Assembly: GCA_022496805.1 (NCBI GenBank)
Contig: CM040094.1
Span: forward strand, 9,075,501 to 9,139,500
Direction: 5' to 3'
From: Pohlia nutans
Lineage: Eukaryota; Streptophyta; Bryopsida; Bryales; Mniaceae
DNA length: 64,000 bases
The translations under genes and the position numbers were made by a program. Below, piece by piece: positions 35,440-47,870 of the stretch (position 1 is the first letter of the stretch; each line of letters opens with the position of its first letter). Under the pieces are notes generated by a model. That model was given only the letters and a program-made list of their open reading frames with translations, was not told the origin of the DNA and searched no databases.

Positions 35440-36664
35440 AGGTGGTTACTCCATTCCCAACTAGCGCCTTAACCCTTTAGTGCCCAGGGTACTTTAGCTC
35501 AGAGCCCTGGATTTCAATACACTTTTTCAGTGTGGTTGAGACTACCAAACATAGAATGGTTTATATTAGAAAGTAATCGTACAATTCTATTCTCAACTGG
35601 AGAGCACACATTTTATTAAAATTTGAGAATCATCCGATGGTGAGATCGGAAGATTATAGTATGTATTTGAACTGTATAATGCACGCTCAAAAACGAGACT
35701 TTGGGGGTGTGTGACTTCAAAGTTAAATATAATTTGAGGTAAATCTTCAAAAATAAAAGCAAAAAAGTTCAGCTATGCCCTATGTCAACACCTCTCCGTT
35801 GCAATCTTTCATATCAAAAATAGACTCTCACATAATTATTGTGAGATTTATAAGTGAAAGTGACTTGTCCGTGTACGGTTTAGGACAAAATTTTATGCAT
35901 TGAAAATTGACAAGACGGTGGGTACATTAGTCAAGATCGGATTACACACACTAATGGAAGATGAAGAAGAGAACACAATCCAAAAAAATAAAACAAGATA
36001 ACAAACTTCTAAACACAATAAATACTACACAATACATATGTTGTATTTGTAAGTATTTACTGTATTTTCAAGTATTTGCAGTATTTTCGCATTCTGTTGA
36101 TAGGTATTTTGATAGTTGTACAATTCCAAATTGAAAATTTCTTTTTCTGGAAGTGCGTAATGTATATGGGCAAATCTGAACTTCAAAACTGAAGTTCCAA
36201 TTCTTCATGGATTCTCTGCTATTTGCATTTCCGACGTTGTAGTGACCATAATGTAGTTTGTTGGGCACTAAAGGGTTAAACCAATAGCTACGGGCATTTT
36301 CCACAATCAATGGTGCAATGATGTTGGTTGTAGCACAAGTTACAGTTGGTCATGGGTTCTCTCTTGTTGGTTTTAGTATATGTAAGTGTGGTTATCGATT
36401 CGTTGTTGTTGGTTTAAGCATCTTTAGTGTGTGCAATACATATCTTCTTTAGACAATAACACTCTACCTATGTGACATGAATGGGATGTGTCATGCTTCA
36501 ACTTTGAAAATTTATAACTCATTCATTCTTCATCCAAAAGTTATGTTTCAACTTCTGTTGTAATCTATTTCTACTTGCCTTACTCTAAAAATAATAATAA
36601 TACTAAATAATATCAATGACTCATATCCGTGTTTCTTATTCAGTTGGGAATGGGGTAACCACCT
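35440..36664. mobile_element. AGGT-ended MITE containing a piggyBac-like insertion
   Basis: TA (35438-35439, 36665-36666) flanks inverted ends AGGTGGTTACTCCATTCCC and GGGAATGGGGTAACCACCT. Without the 35473-36275 insertion it is only about 420 bp. It belongs to the TA-targeting AGGT group. Confidence 0.78.
35473..36275 (+). mobile_element. PiggyBac-like element, family F (copy 1)
   Basis: TTAA (35469-35472, 36276-36279) flanks 803 bp running from CCCTTTAGTGCCC to GGGCACTAAAGGG. The copy at 58474-59272 is near-identical in the same orientation. No coding capacity beyond short ORFs. Confidence 0.92.
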
Positions 36665-36924
36665 TAGGTGGAACTCCTGAAACTGACAGGCATTGGTGCC
36701 TCCACCTTATTGGCAAGGAGAATTGAAGACAGGAGCCACTCATTCAGCACGGAAACTGACTTCAGTTCTCTGCAAACTTGGCAAGTCAGAAGTTACGGCA
36801 TGAATGATTGGCTAAAAATAAACCAACAAACAATGATGCATCCATCCAGTGAGCTCTCTACACCGACAGCCACTGCATAATTCAACCCTAACCAACCCCA
36901 CCGACAACACAGTCAAGCTTTTAA

Positions 36925-37724
36925 CCCCTAAAGAACTAAGGTACAGATACCTATAACCGATAACTTAAGCATTTCAGCATAGCATATCTTGGGTTATCAA
37001 GAAGGAGTTATTTTTTGTGTGTAGGAAAATAAGGTTCATGGAGAATGAGCTTTTTTTCAAAATTAATTAAGTAAAATTAGAATTACTACAAATTTTATTG
37101 TTCGAAAGTTGGTCAGAGCCCATAACCAACATATAGCTTCACCCATGACCGACAACAACAAGAGTAGTGAACAAACATAAGACTATTTAATTCCGTAACA
37201 GTCACAGACGCGTTCTATTGGAGGACGCATCCTGAATATCCTGGATGAAAATACCGACTTCTGGTTTTCCAATGTGCAGCACCCAGGAAATCTACTTATC
37301 TGTGATGGGTGCGTTATCGGTTATGGGTGTCTATACCTTAAGAAGCCAAAAATTGGGCCTCATGTTATTTTTAGCAGTTTTGAATAGGTTTTATAAAGAC
37401 TTCCTTTTGTTCAAATTTGTTTGGTTTTTTACCAACTCATGCAATGTTCTTCAATGATTCATCACAGGGCACTTTGACTTATTTACCATGTAGTAAATGG
37501 TACAAGAATGATGGTGAATTCGTGGTGAACAGTTGCTAAATTGAACAACCACTTGCAAAACTTGCTGTAAACTGCAGTTTGGTAGTAATATTTATTTGGC
37601 ACTGAATCGGTCAAGATTCCCTGTGCATGTCATATAAAAATTGGTATCATTTGAATTATATTTTTCACAATACAATCGATTGAACTTGTCATTTTAAAAC
37701 CATGAATCCTTGGTCTTTTAGGCG
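36925..37724 (+). mobile_element. PiggyBac-like element, family G
   Basis: TTAA (36921-36924) precedes CCCCTAAAGAACTAAGG; the right end GGTCTTTTAGGCG is followed by TCAA, both one base from consensus. Right-hand blocks match the 229-bp copy at 4514-4742. 800 bp, non-coding. Confidence 0.8.
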
Positions 37725-37728
37725 TCAA

Positions 37729-38938
37729 ACTCCTAAGAGCAAGCAGTTTTAATGAATTCATGAGTATAAAGCCATATTAAATTGGGGGAACTTGAGCATA
37801 GGGGGAGGGGTCTGCATGTTTGTGGTAGCAGCTCCCAATATTTTGTTATAGCCAACACATTATTCCTTGTTGTCAGAGCATTGTAAATTGTGTCACAACT
37901 GTTGGCTATTGGATCTCCCACAACTTTTAATTAAATTTAATGCCAAAAAAAAGCACTCGCCAAGATAGTAGTATTTGGCATGGAGAAATTAAATTTAATG
38001 GCGTTGAACATCACCTTGGAGTTGGCGGCACTGTTGCTGGGCAAACAAGGGAAAAACTGCCTTTCATCTTGATGTTCGGTCAACAAATTAACATGCTGTT
38101 GGGCATTTTGTAAGGGCCTCCTTCCATGTAGAGTCGGCCCTGTCCTAAAATTCACCTCTCCACCAATTAAAAAAGTACAGACTATGCCATTGCTATGAGG
38201 GCCGTGATTCAAGCCCGAGGTGGTAGCACTAACTGGTAGATATATTGTGATGAAAAAACTCTACCCGTGTATGATTTTACAACTTCTTAATATAAAAAGT
38301 TGTTATTTCATGAAAGTATACTTCATTATTTACTCAACTGACAAGTTTATAGTTTTCAATTTGAGACGTTTTTTTTAACCTTCTATTGCATTTGAAAATT
38401 GTTGAAAAGACCATATTTCTTTATTCTTTCTGTTTTTACTAACTGGTACATTGATTACATTTTATAATAGTAGGGTTTTGCATCCCCTAGTGCTTCATTT
38501 GATTTTTACTAATAGAACAACTTTCCTTCAAAATGGAGTCAAAGATGATACTTGCTATCATGTAAGGAGATTTAGTAAGAGTCAAAGAAGTAAGTCAAAC
38601 GTAACATGTGAAAAAACAAATAGCATCAGAGAGCATTCAAGAGAATCCTGTAAACTTTAGTAGGGTACAAATTGTACGGCTAAACCCTCAAGCATGCATG
38701 GAACCCCGTAGGGCCATGCTTGATCGTTTTTCCCGTGAAAAGTTGATTTTCTCCTAGATCCCAATTTTAAATGAAAATGGTCCCAACCAAGAAAGTGCGG
38801 GAGCAACCTTCTACTTTCTAATCCACTCTTCAAAATTGTTAAAACTGCATTTTTTATAGCACTTTAAAGCTCAAAACTTTAAAGTTCAAATATACATTGT
38901 AAAAAATGTTTTTCTATCAAATTTCTTTTTATATAAGC
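37729..38938. other. Spacer without recognisable gene
   Basis: AT-rich; ORFs of up to 91 residues on both strands carry no conserved motif. Confidence 0.4.
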
Positions 38939-38942
38939 TTAA

Positions 38943-39482
38943 CCCCTAAATGACGGAGGGGGTAAGGGCAAAACATAAATGTGTTATAAAAAATTACTTC
39001 TTCAACTTTGATGAAGTTTGGTTCAAAAGAGAAAATGAGGAGCTTGATGTTTAGTCATTTTCCATACGGTCAAATATCAAAAAATAGCTTTTTATCATCT
39101 CATAATGAATTTAGAAGCATTTAACTTCAAATATTTATCAGAATCACAAATTTTATTTTTAGAATTTGAAATTTTGTATGATTTGTTAAACTAGACATTC
39201 TATTCTAAAATCTAAAATTGCAAATTTTTCAACGGAGAGAACATCATTACTTTCCCCAAATAGTAAGTTTTCTAACACTAAACAATGTAGAAGTGTTTTT
39301 CTTTGAAAATTTCTCCCGGTGGAGTTTAACTCGGATTGACATGATTCAAATTGGGTTGGAAAGTAGACTTGATTACCTATTTAGAAATATTTTTTATTTT
39401 CTATAAAAATATTTTTTCTATTTCGGGAAGCCCATAAAAAAAAGGGCAGAGACCATAAAATGGTTGATCCGTCACTTAGGGG
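38943..39482 (-). mobile_element. PiggyBac-like MITE, family E (inverse copy)
   Basis: TTAA (38939-38942, 39483-39486) flanks 540 bp running from CCCCTAAATGACGG to CCGTCACTTAGGGG. Its sequence is the inverse of 33388-33929. Confidence 0.92.
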
Positions 39483-40177
39483 TTAAGAAGCATGCCACCT
39501 ACAACTTGTTGTTCATCACTATTCTTTACATTCTATATTAAAAAATTCATACTATTCTAAGCTTTTTTGTATTTACTATGATTTTTACAAGAAAAAAACT
39601 TTGAAAAATCTTATAAAACTTGTTTTTATTTAAGTAATTATGAAACAATCATGGTAAATCCGTTTAACAATATCTTATATGAGAAAAATACTAAACAAAT
39701 ATATTCCATTTTAAATTGTGAGGAATTGATGAGTTTTGACCGAGTAATTGTAGTGTGGACGCTTACGGGTTGCTTCACACTATGACATTAGGTCGAGAGG
39801 CCGTCGATTTCCACCAATCAACTTGTAAGAAATCATGAATTTGGCCTCTCAATCTTTCACACTAGAGGCCAAAGCTCAAAGGCTATCGTCCTCCCAAATG
39901 CCTACATGGCAACACTTTTATGACCAGGGCGACGGATTCTCAAATAGATAGATATGAACTCCGGTCCTCTTTCGAGGCCGACATGAATAAAATGTTTGTT
40001 CGTCTTGACAATGAGCCAATGCCCACCGGACAATGGGCCATTGGTACAAGACTACTTTCCTCTTTCGAGAATAGACACTTTAATGACCAGAGACAAGTAC
40101 TAGTAACACTTGTAACATTAATTAGTTAGAACTTTGTGCCGGTATAAGTTGGTGTCTGTTTTGTTGGTAATTGCCAA

Positions 40178-40362
40178 GTCATGGATCCAAGGTTGGTTGG
40201 AGAGGGACGTTTGAATTACAATTGTACGGTCTAGGTTCAATTCCCGTTGAGTCCGTCTGGGCGTTTATTGTGATATGCATGATTTGGTGTTGCTAGTGAA
40301 TTTATCATAGGTTGGAAAGTTTGTACCAACCAACCGGCCCCGTCCGACCAACCTGAGATGCA
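40178..40362 (+). mobile_element. tRNA-derived SINE-like element (copy 2)
   Basis: A box-A-like TTGGTTGGAGAGGGACG and a box-B-like GGTTCAATTCC are followed by GCTAGTGAATTTATCAT and TACCAACCAACCGGCCCCG, in the same order as the minus-strand copy at 32305-32478. Confidence 0.55.
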
Positions 40363-40543
40363 AATTTTCAAAGGAAGTTTGGGTCGAACGGGAATGGAAA
40401 CCCAAACTATGGTCGAGTGATTGTGGATTTCCTGGCATAAAAAATCAAATTTATATTTTATTGCCTATTTTTAACCCATTTCTTTGTACTCTCAAAAAGA
40501 TTTGGCCACTCAATCCCACGGCCTCTTGACTTGAACGGCCATA

Positions 40544-40829
40544 AGGTAGAGACACCCAAAACCAACTACTCTAAATTCTTGCCTAATTTTTAGATGTTGA
40601 AAGGGAAGACGTACCTCATTTGTACATTAGAGCCTATGATCAGTTTTTGATGAACCTACAACTTCTACTTTGAAAATTTGTACTTATTCAAATAAATATC
40701 AATTTTTTTTAATAAATATGAAAACTTCTTAATTTCTTATTGCTAAAAGAGGAAAAAACTCAAAACACCGATTCATGTATCTCAAGTATAGTGCATGTCT
40801 TAAGTGGTCGGAAATGGGTGTCTCTACCT
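40544..40829. mobile_element. AGGT-ended MITE
   Basis: After TA (40542-40543), ends AGGTAGAGACACCC and GGGTGTCTCTACCT are perfectly inverted over 286 bp. The left TA falls in the right terminus of a Harbinger-like element; the right-hand TA is not conserved. Confidence 0.75.
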
Positions 40830-41034
40830 CCACCCTTACGCGCCAAGAGTTTGATACGCGCTAGAAGTGGATGAAAAATGCTAAGGGCCCTTCAAAAATG
40901 CCTATTGGCCCTCAATTTTGGCGAGTCAAGAAATGGCCCTCCAAATCTATGTTTAGTTGACTGAATCTGATATCTACTTGTGATTGGTGCATTGACTATT
41001 TGACATGCACTTTTGGTGCTTGAGGGGCGTTTAA

Positions 41035-42336
41035 CCCCTAAAGGACCAAGTGTCCTAACTAGAACATTTAGAGAATCGGGTAGGTTCCGGTGAACACGTT
41101 TTTAATCAAACTTTAAAGAAAATTTAATAGTATATTCCCCAATGTGCCACGAAAATGGGGGTTCTTTTTTTTTGAATTCCGACACCGGATGTGAAAGTTA
41201 TGAGAGGAAATGTGTTTTTTTCGGGAGAAAGGGCAACAGGGCAGTACAGAAATAGTTGAATTTTAGGGGGACAACAAGATGGGGCGGTGTGTGGAAAATG
41301 GGGTGGCCAGTGGGGGCAGAAGACCACCCCATTTTCCAAACTCATTCAAAAAATTTAAAAACAAATTTTTCCCCTCACTTTTGCACAAATCAGCTCCCAG
41401 TCAGTTAGTCAGGATCTGAAGCTGAATAAAAACATTATTTTTAAATTTTTTAAATATTATTTTTAAATTTTTTAAATATTATTTTATAAATAAAAAAATA
41501 TTATTTTAACTGAAATTTATTATTTTAAATTAAAAAATAATATTTTAAACTAAAAGTTCAATTTTATAATTATAATGTATTATTTAAATTTTTGAAAATT
41601 AAAATCATTTTAAAAATTGAAAATTAAAAAATTAAAATCATCCAATGAGGGACTGCCATGTGGCAGTACTCCTTGAGAGTTAGTGGGATCATGAACATTG
41701 GAATGGGTTGGCACTTCAATTCCCTTCCTCCACCCTTTATTTCCCCCCTAACCCCCAAAATTCTTTAAAAATGTGCTACATGTCTTCTAAAACTTCAAAA
41801 TTTATTTATTTTTTCAATTTTTTTTTCACCATTCTATAGAGGGTGGAATTTACTTGTGTTTCACCGCTCGGATTTGTATTTTAAATAAAGAAAGTCCAAA
41901 ATATTGCGGTTCCAAAAACATATAGTCTTTTCTGAACTTTTAAACCCCCAACAAGTGCAAGGTGTTCTTCAACATTCTAAACATCTCCAAATGCAACAAA
42001 AATTGGTACACAATTAAGTAACATCATATAGAATGTGAAAGTGAAGTGCGACAGGTTTCGGTAGTGAGGATTTTTTGATGTAGCCATGGTTAAACGCATC
42101 TGAAATTTCCGGGCATGTGTTTTTTTTGGGGTGTTTTTTTCCATCAAACGCAATTATCTAGCAATCCGTGCGGTCAAAATCAATGAAATTTGTTGTGTAT
42201 GTTTTTCAAATAGTTCAAGACAAGATCTTACGGTTAGAAGGTAAAAAATAACATTTTTTTGGATTTTTTGAATGGGGGAGTAAAAATGGCAGCATTGGAG
42301 TGTTTTTGGAGGAAAAACACTCCGGTCCTTTAGGGG
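41035..42336 (+). mobile_element. PiggyBac-like element, family H (longest copy)
   Basis: TTAA (41031-41034, 42337-42340) flanks 1302 bp running from CCCCTAAAGGACCAAG to CGGTCCTTTAGGGG. The longest internal ORF is 73 residues and no transposase motif is visible. It includes a very AT-rich patch (41430-41640) of TATTTTAAA-like words. A 556-bp relative is at 62642. Confidence 0.88.
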
Positions 42337-42340
42337 TTAA

Positions 42341-43284
42341 GGGTGGGGGAGTATGATTTCAAGGGCTCTTCAAATATAGATGAATAATTTTAGCGAGTCA
42401 CCTTTAGTGAGCATGGGTGGAGATGCTCTTAGTGTGAGAGCATCATCAATGCAGAAACTGCAAAGAGCCGCGGTATCGCCGATTTCGAGGTTCAGCTGCG
42501 GGGCCGCCTGTGTACTATCCCGCATATTGATGCCGCCCTTCCAACGCGCGGTCCCAAACCAACGCTGTAAATCTGCCACCTCATGCAAAACGACAAGAAA
42601 AGAACGACACAGTCGCGTGGACTACTCTTCTTGAGCCAAGGTAGCGGGCGCAGGAGGAATCATAAAAAGTGAAGAGCGAAGAGCGAAGAAATGGCGTGCG
42701 CAGGAGCGAGAAGGGCGGTGCCGTTCCTGCATTGGAACGGCCAAAAACTTGTTAGGAGCCCCACCGCAGAAAAGGTACCGGACATGCGCCTTCTTCTGCG
42801 GTGGGTTGATGATGCTCTGAAACGGCACATTGTTATGCAAACTTGCCTTGTGCAGGATGGCAAGTGACGTTCCCAAAGTTCTCTTGGAGTTCCCGGCTAT
42901 GGCGGAACGCCGAAGGGTTATGTCCAGCCCTGGTGGTCTCTCGCTGTCCTCGCATTCTTCACAGACCATTGACGTGGACAATATTATTGTGGGTCACTGA
43001 TTACACTCGAGGTAGTAAGTCCACTCTGGTCTGATTGATGCGGAGCATATGCCACTGTAACTTAGTTGCACTGAAATGCCTCCGGGAAGCCGCAGTTTCA
43101 AAATATCAAAGTCCACTTCAATCGTGTCTTGGAGCTGACCGTGATTGCGATCTCCCGTGCCTGTTGTAGGTAGCCAGGCACTTGTTGCGTGAAAAAGCGA
43201 GGGAGCGAGGGAAAAAGAATTCTGGGTTGATTTGCGGGATTGTGTGAGGGGAAAGAATTCCAGTCGCTAGAAGAGTCGGTCGCT
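42341..43284. promoter_or_regulatory. PMM upstream region
   Basis: GC-richer than the flanking repeats and located directly before the PMM start codon, so it probably holds its promoter and 5' UTR. Overlapping ORFs of up to 119 residues on both strands show no family resemblance. No TATA box was assigned. Confidence 0.4.
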
Positions 43285-45765
43285 ATGGGGCGGAAGGCGG
43301 GAGTGATTGCGCTTTTCGATGTAGACGGCACGCTCACAGCGCCCCGAAAGGTATAGAAATTTCAGGGGAATTACTCTTTGTGCATTTGTCACGATCGGAT
43401 CGATCCTTTTCTGTGCTGCAATGCGGTTGGAAGTAATGGAGATTTTTTACCCTAGGGTTTGCTTTCACAATGCTTCTGGTTTTGGGGATCTATCGCAGGA
43501 GGTGACAGCGGAGATGCTACAGTTTCTTCAGGAGCTACGGAAGGTATTTCGTTTTGGACCAGATCTCCCTATTCATAGTTGCGATTTCTTTTTCTGTAGT
43601 TTTTTATGTTTGATTTAAGAGAAAAAAATTATCCTGATGATCCTAGCATTGCATATTATTCTAGTGTACACCCCTGTAATAAGTAGGGAGATTAGGCCTC
43701 TACAACCCACTCTAATTTTTTATTGTTTGATTTAAGAGAAAAAATTATCCTAGCATTGCTTATTATTCTAGTGTACACGCCTGTAATAAGTAAAAAGATT
43801 AGGCCTCTCACCGCTACACCGATCACTTTGTACAGTGTGGACTAGACTATTCTCAAGATCTACACTAACTGAAAATTTACATCCAATCTATCAGAGACAC
43901 ACAAGTGATTGAAAATGCTTGAAAATGGCAACCGCGTACTTGACGTAAATTAGAGTGGGTTGATCCACATCACACTATATAAGGTGAACGGTGTACTTTT
44001 TCTGTTGCTAATGAGATTGATTGGTGATTTTCACGCAGGTGGTGACTGTTGGTGTTGTAGGAGGTTCGGATCTTGTCAAAATTTCAGAGCAGCTTGGAAA
44101 AACTGGTAATGTTTTTTTAATATTTCTTATGCATGTCCTCAATGTCTAAGCTGTTGTTGATGTGAACAGTAGTTTGTTTTTGTTTTTTAGAATTAATTTT
44201 TGTTTGGCTGAGTGTATCCTGCTACTGTGTTCAGAATGCATGAATACGGTGCTGTGATGTTTTCCAGCTCAAACTGATTTCTGTGTATGCAGCTGTTCTG
44301 GATTATGACTACGTGTTTTCTGAGAATGGGTTGGTTGCCCACAAGGAGGGAAAGCTGATCGGAAACCAGGTGCTTAAGATGAACCTCATGTAGATTGGAA
44401 CTTAAACTTGGATTTTAACTTCTAACCTAAGTTCTTGGAGGAATTACAATGTTATATTGATTTATAAACGTGGAATTTATGCAGAGTTTGAAGTCGCACC
44501 TGGGTGACGAGAAGCTGAAGGAATTTATCAATTTTGTGCTACATTACATTGCTGATCTAGACATCCCCATCAAGAGGTGAGCTGACCCACACTCATGTCC
44601 TTTATTCTCAGAAATCAACTTTCATGAAGACACTGCTGTCCAGGTTGACATGTTCATAACCAGACTTTGAATGTTTTAGCTACAAATCTTCTGAGTTATG
44701 CCATTATTCGTGGCTAAGTTGCATACTTATGATCATAGTGAAACACATTCTAACGAAAGCTTAATTTCACATCTTTAGGTACCCTACCTCGTGGTCAGTT
44801 TCGACATAAATTAATTCATTTTGTCAGAAGAATGCCACATGTCATCTTGTGATTGGTTTATGGTGACGTGGACATCTCAAAATCTGATGCGGAAACTAGA
44901 TTCGACACAATACTGTCCGAATCTGACCCTCATATACAGTATATGATTTGTGGATGTTTTTTGCTATGCAGAGGGACATTTGTTGAATTTCGCATGGGCA
45001 TGCTGAACGTATCCCCCATTGGCCGTAACTGCAGCCAAGAAGAGCGTGATGAATATGAGCGTTATGATAAGGTACTAAATGAATGCTTTCTGAAATTGAA
45101 ATCCATATTCATCACTTGGTGTGTTGCTATAGAATGTAGTTCAACAATACTCAAGTGGTACTCTAATTTATGAGTACTCAAATGATTCTAAACTCTGCAA
45201 CATGATGTGCAGATCCACAACGTGAGGAAAACATTTGTAGAAGTCCTCAAGAAGAAGTTTGCGGACTTCAGCCTTACATTCTCTATTGGTGGCCAAATCA
45301 GCTTTGATGTGAGTTTGGAGATACACAATTCCTCATTTTTTTAATGCATGTATTTGAACCCAAGCTCATCAATATTCCTTTTACTAAAACCTCGTGTTAC
45401 CTCAGGTGTTTCCTCGCGGATGGGACAAGACATTCTGCCTGCAGTTCGTAGAGAATGAATTTTCAGAGATCCACTTTTTTGGCGACAAAACCTATCAGGT
45501 ATTTGTTTTCTTCATTGGTGCAATTCTAATTGGAGCGACACAAAATGTTGCAATGTTGATTGTTAGTCGCACATGTTCATCTTGTAATCCTCTAAAATTC
45601 ATCTTCTTCATGTGATGAGAGTCCTCATATTTGCTTGCATGTCAATGGCTTTTCTCACAGGGTGGCAACGACCACGAAATTTTTGAGTCTGAGAAGACAG
45701 TGGGCCACACAGTGACAAGCCCAGAGGACACCATCAGGCAGTGCACAGAGATTTTTCTCTCCTGA
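43285..45765 (+). CDS. PMM: Phosphomannomutase
   Basis: Cytosolic HAD-superfamily enzyme converting mannose-6-phosphate to mannose-1-phosphate, the precursor of GDP-mannose for ascorbate, N-glycans and GPI anchors. Exons: 43285-43350, 43499-43543, 44039-44105, 44293-44369, 44485-44576, 44972-45071, 45213-45308, 45406-45498, 45661-45765. Phases agree; 246 residues, the usual plant length. The nucleophile motif DVDGTLT lies at residues 12-18. Other family blocks are [23 protein letters not shown]-type ([13 protein letters not shown]), [17 protein letters not shown] and [16 protein letters not shown] near the C terminus. The start ATG lies six residues before the conserved GVIALFD strand. A candidate poly(A) signal AATAAA is at 45919. 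Confidence 0.97.
43600..43825. repeat. Two-copy tandem duplication in PMM intron 2
   Basis: Units of roughly 100-120 bp share TTGATTTAAGAGAAAAAA, ATTATCCTAGCATTGC or its split form, TATTATTCTAGTGTACAC, CCTGTAATAAGTA and GATTAGGCCTCT. Confidence 0.8.
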
Positions 45766-46663
45766 ACTAATTCCAAAGTATTTGTCATTGATTCCATTTT
45801 TCTTTAGGATACCGGTATCATCTACACTAGAGGATGATATCATTAATTAATACTGGCTGCTCAAGTGTTATTCCCATTCTTGTTTCTCTGGTCTTGCAAG
45901 ACGCAGAGGGTTAAAGCTAATAAAACCAGTATTTTGTCCGTTCTTTATATTATTTTTTTCGTTGTTCCCCGTGCAATGCTTTTGGGAACAATGACCAATT
46001 TTACTTGGTTCTACAAGGGTTGTACAACTCTTGTGTACTAAAATTCAAAGCACCTGATAGAATTAGGAACCTAAACTTCAGGCGCCATCTTTGACATGAT
46101 ATGACGTGACCCGGGCTCGTTGAATTGGGTGCACCCAAAATGGAGGGCCAGTTCTTGGCCTCAGAGCCAATGTCAAATTTCAGAAAAAAAACCTTTTTTT
46201 TGTATATAAAATATGATTTTCTTCAACGAACTAAATCCGTTGATTTATGTGAAAATTTAAACGGCTCTTTTGAAAAAAGAGTGAGGGGGCTGAAAGTTGC
46301 TATATTTATCGAATCGACATGGCTTCTTGGCCCCAAGGCCTTTACATATGAAAGAATTGGCCCTCGCTATAATCTTATTATAATAGGTAGTTGAGGCCGG
46401 CCTTTAGCCCAAAAGGGGTTGAAATTTTATGCAATCAGCCTAAAGGAGAATTGGCCCAACCTCTAAATGTAAAGCGGCCCTTAGATGCACTTCTTTTCGG
46501 TTAACTCTATTGAAAACATCAAAGTTAACATCCTTTTGAAAGAACTCCAATTATTTAATTAGAGCATTTGATTTCACCTTGGTTCCCATGAGGTATCCTG
46601 TACATATTGGGAGTGGAAAGAGAGTTTTGAGCTCCATTTTCTTGATGAAGGGTTTGATTTCCT
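45766..46663. other. PMM 3' flank and decayed repeat
   Basis: Starts with the PMM 3' UTR. TGTAAAGCGGCCCTTA near 46470 resembles the right end of the Harbinger-like elements, but no convincing left partner was found. No gene seen. Confidence 0.4.
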
Positions 46664-46667
46664 TTAA

Positions 46668-47207
46668 CCCTTTAACACGCCGGCGTTCACTATGTGGATG
46701 ATGCATAGATTGAAACTGCTAGATTTTCATCCAAATTGGACAGATTTCATCCACCAAAATTTCTCTTGGTTCTTGAGCAAGTTGACTATCCTTTTTACAG
46801 TTTGGATCTTCAAAATAGGTTATTATGATATTTAGAAAAACAACAAAATTGGTTTATGTCAAGTTTCATTCTTAGATTGAAAAGTGGGACCTTAAATATG
46901 ATTTTCCAAAATAAGTAGAATCAAATAAATGGAAACCATATCATCTTGTAGTGCATGTTATTTCAATCTCATTACAATATTATATTTTTGTGTGTGTATT
47001 AATTTTGGATATTAATAGAATTTCAAGAGAAACCTTGCAAAATTCATTAAAAATATATCAATAAAGAATATGATGAATCTAACCATATAGATGTGATCTT
47101 CACATTGACATTTACAACTTTGCTTTGTATATCAACTCCATTTTTGGTTTTCATCAAACATTTTATAACGCTCCTTTGAAATAATGTTGAATCAGGACGT
47201 TAAAGGG
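46668..47207 (-). mobile_element. PiggyBac-like MITE, family B (inverse copy)
   Basis: TTAA (46664-46667, 47208-47211) flanks 540 bp running from CCCTTTAACACGCC to GTTAAAGGG. It is the inverse of 13365-13910. It retains the single CCTTAAAT site that is split by a nested element in the copy at 33074. Confidence 0.9.
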
Positions 47208-47211
47208 TTAA

Positions 47212-47801
47212 CCTAACTACTTATGGATTCATTGTTGTGCACCAAATGCTAAAATCCAAAATGAAGTCATGTATATTTGAAATCAAGGCCTTTCGAAGGA
47301 ATGGATTGAGTGCCATTTTAAGTAGAATCACATGTCTCTTTAATAAATTGTTGGGTTTGGGATGACCCACATAGAATTAGTGGTAACCATCACTATTTAT
47401 ATTGGGAATTCTTCTTCAACAATAATGTAATATTCACATTGTGATTTCATTACTTTTGTATCAATTTTTTTTGAAACCTCATTATATGAGAATTTGACAC
47501 CCAAGTCTTTTTAATTCGTGCAAAGAACTTACGAGTGTTGGTTTCACATCATTCTCTTTTAACAACTTTTTATTGACAAATTCAAATCAAGGAATAGAAA
47601 TGGGGTGATGTTACTTTTTTCTTTTTCTTTTGACACAAAAGAACGGAAAAAACATCACATTAACCTAGGCCTTAGCAATTTCTTGCTTTTTGAGTTTTCA
47701 ACTACAAACCAAAGGCTCCGATCAACCCTAACTAAATTGCCCATAATGTAAGGGATATAGTTGTCGTCAGTTTAAGCATTTCAATCTATATTTAAATTAA
47801 A

Positions 47802-47804
<3 letters not shown>
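47212..47804. other. Spacer without recognisable feature
   Basis: AT-rich; no gene, tandem repeat or transposon end recognised. Confidence 0.4.

Positions 47805-47866
<62 letters not shown>
47805..47866. repeat. (AT)n microsatellite
   Basis: An uninterrupted run of AT dinucleotides of 62 bases, at the left edge of the triplicated block. Confidence 0.95.

Positions 47867-47870
<4 letters not shown>

Larger units (their letters stand above)
39766..40835 (-). mobile_element. Harbinger-like element with nested insertions
   Basis: TTA at 39763-39765 precedes CGGGTTGCTTCACACTATG. Arms match the inverse of 5319-5681 (CATGGCAACACTTTT; GGAAGTTTGGGTCG; GGAAACCCAAACTATGGT). About 440 bp with no counterpart (about 39928-40370) interrupts it and includes a SINE-like copy. 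The right terminus is cut at GGCCATA by the AGGT-ended MITE at 40544; TTA near 40836 may be the second target copy. Confidence 0.6.

Noticed and set aside
42622..42981. 119-residue minus-strand ORF before PMM
   Set aside because: GC-rich promoter-like setting, overlapping ORFs on the other strand and no recognisable domain.
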